Shown here: positions 39,982-40,974 of the stretch, piece by piece
How positions within the stretch are numbered: position 1 is the stretch's first letter
How the letters are laid out: the number at the start of each line of letters is the position of its first letter
Origin: Thermoflexus hugenholtzii JAD2
Lineage (GTDB): Bacteria > Chloroflexota > UBA11872 > UBA12225
Direction: 5' to 3'
Assembly: GCA_945865725.1 (NCBI GenBank)
Contig: CAMBEO010000016.1
Location: 1 to 40,974, forward strand
DNA length: 40,974 nt
Position numbers and translations under genes: made by a program
The notes under the pieces: generated by a model
Told to the model about the DNA's origin: nothing
The model's database searches: none
Seen by the model: the letters and a program-made list of their open reading frames with translations, nothing else

Positions 39982-40974
39982 ATGCGCAGGCCAACATTTC
40001 ACCTCGGGGGCACCGCCGTCGCCGTCGTCGTCGCGATCATCGGACTACTGGGAACCAACTCCCCGACGGGAGCGCAACCGGTCGTGATCGCGCCGTCGGC
40101 GACCGTCATCCCGGGCACCGCCACGTCGCCGCCAACCGCACTCGCCGCATCGACCGTGTCGGCCGTCGCCTCTACTTCGACGCCCTCGACACCTGCTACC
40201 CCGGCGGCCGTCGCTAGCCCGGCTCCGTCGATGACCGCGGCGGTCCCGTCGTTCGCCCCGACCGTGTCGCATGTTCCGTCGTTCGCCCCGACTGCCTCGC
40301 CGGAGCGAACCGTCTCCCCCGGCACGACCCCTCCTCGTGTGCCGTCCGCGACGGGCACTCTCAACTCGACGATGGGTACGCCTAGCGCGACTGCCGTCGC
40401 CGGCGTGACGGCTAGTCCTCTTGGCACGTCGGCCGCGTCAAGGGTCGTGGGCCGGTCCCAGGTCCGCCCGCGCGAGGCCGTCGACGACACGTTCTTGGTG
40501 ATCGCTGGAGGCACTCTCCACACGTGTGGCACGACCGCGGTCGGGATCGCGTTCTGCTGGGGCCAGAACGCGACCGGGCAACTTGGCGTCGGGGGGACCA
40601 CCCCTTCGGCGGTTCCCATGATGCTGCCCCGGTACGAGTGGTCCTTGATCGCGACCGGAACCGGCCACTCGTGCGCGGTCTCGACGGGCGGGGAGATCGA
40701 GTGCTGGGGCGAAAACGCCGGGGGGCAACTCGGGTCGGCAGCGAACCCGAGCCTGGTGAATGTGGCCGGAGCCACGTGGGCGAAGGTCGCGGCGGGGGCG
40801 ACCCACAGTTGCGCGCTGACGACCGAGGGTGCGGCGTACTGTTGGGGGCGGAGCGACAACGGCCAGGTCGGTGACGGCGCCTCCACCTGGAACGCTATCC
40901 GTGCCACGCCCGTCGCGGTCTCTGGCGGGCGAACGTGGACCCAGGTCGTCGCCCGCGGGTACGCCACGTGTGCG
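39982..40974 (+). CDS. Secreted RCC1-repeat beta-propeller protein, N-terminal part
   Basis: The frame is open from the ATG at 39982 to the window edge (331 codons, no stop), so the gene is cut. The first 32 residues (MRRPTFHLGGTAVAVVVAIIGLLG..TGAQ) form a Sec signal peptide. A Thr/Ser/Ala/Pro-rich low-complexity stretch of about 120 residues follows, with a repeated VPSFAPT. Then come RCC1-like blades: LHTCG..FCWGQNATGQLGVG, HSCAVSTGGEIECWGENAGGQLG, HSCALTTEGAAYCWGRSDNGQVGDG and a cut fourth. Paired cysteines in each blade suggest disulphides and life outside the membrane. Such proteins are common surface proteins with unknown ligands. The ribosome site is weak (GGCGG). Confidence 0.85.
   Translation, partial: MRRPTFHLGGTAVAVVVAIIGLLGTNSPTGAQPVVIAPSATVIPGTATSPPTALAASTVSAVASTSTPSTPATPAAVASPAPSMTAAVPSFAPTVSHVPSFAPTASPERTVSPGTTPPRVPSATGTLNSTMGTPSATAVAGVTASPLGTSAASRVVGRSQVRPREAVDDTFLVIAGGTLHTCGTTAVGIAFCWGQNATGQLGVGGTTPSAVPMMLPRYEWSLIATGTGHSCAVSTGGEIECWGENAGGQLGSAANPSLVNVAGATWAKVAAGATHSCALTTEGAAYCWGRSDNGQVGDGASTWNAIRATPVAVSGGRTWTQVVARGYATCA

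Noticed and set aside
39999-40967. 322-codon minus-strand frame at the right end
   Set aside because: Antisense shadow of the RCC1-repeat gene, which has a signal peptide and recognisable blades.

Overview
The window is strongly GC-rich, densely coding bacterial chromosome DNA: one tRNA, no rRNA, no phage genes, no CRISPR array. The gene mix (enolase-superfamily dehydratase, Ldh2-type dehydrogenase, RraA-like protein, UxaA-like and creatininase-like hydrolases, TrpB2-type tryptophan synthase, Opp-type ABC importer with a Tat-type substrate-binding protein, RCC1-like secreted protein) suggests an uncultured Chloroflexota (soil/freshwater type) scavenging plant-derived sugars and sugar acids. 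That assignment is inference from gene content; no phylogenetic marker was tested.

Layout. (1) 1-4.7 kb: a truncated ThDP-enzyme gene diverges from an ammonium transporter across a spacer with two matching operator-like dyads, followed by a small membrane-anchored Ser/Thr kinase and a TrpB2-type tryptophan synthase beta subunit. (2) 4.8-16.0 kb: a catabolic island with Ldh2-type dehydrogenase, Gfo/Idh/MocA oxidoreductase, two SDRs, an L-rhamnonate-dehydratase-like enolase, a glutamine-synthetase-like ligase, a 620-aa protein I cannot assign, a xylose-isomerase-like TIM-barrel protein and an RraA-like protein. (3) 16.3-18.6 kb: a 53-aa membrane protein and an acetyl/acyl-CoA synthetase-like enzyme. 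(4) 18.7-27.5 kb: a hypothetical protein, a complete five-gene Opp/Dpp-type ABC importer and a convergent GH4 glycosidase with a CHG motif. (5) 27.6-32.3 kb: a DedA protein and a three-gene pyruvate dehydrogenase-type operon (E1alpha, E1beta, E2; no E3 here). (6) 32.5-36.3 kb: tRNA-Ser(UGA), lysS, a greA-like gene and selA. (7) 36.5-41 kb: an alpha/beta hydrolase, a UxaA-type large-domain dehydratase, a creatininase-family protein and the start of an RCC1-repeat secreted protein.

How it may work together (inference): the importer brings in oligosaccharides, the GH4 enzyme releases a uronic acid or sugar, and the dehydrogenases, dehydratase and possible RraA-type aldolase turn sugar acids into pyruvate-level intermediates that feed the acyl-CoA synthetase and pyruvate dehydrogenase. 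A rhamnogalacturonan-like diet would fit the L-rhamnonate-dehydratase-like and GH4 genes, but no sugar specificity is proven.

Non-coding DNA is unusually structured. Spacers carry a mosaic of recurring GC-rich hairpin modules. Between 9.36 and 9.97 kb lies a MITE-like 296-bp element with 19-bp terminal inverted repeats and a 10-bp direct duplication, inserted in one copy of a hairpin repeat, directly beside a 56-bp tandem array of the same repeat. No transcriptional regulator, transposase or integrase gene was recognised.
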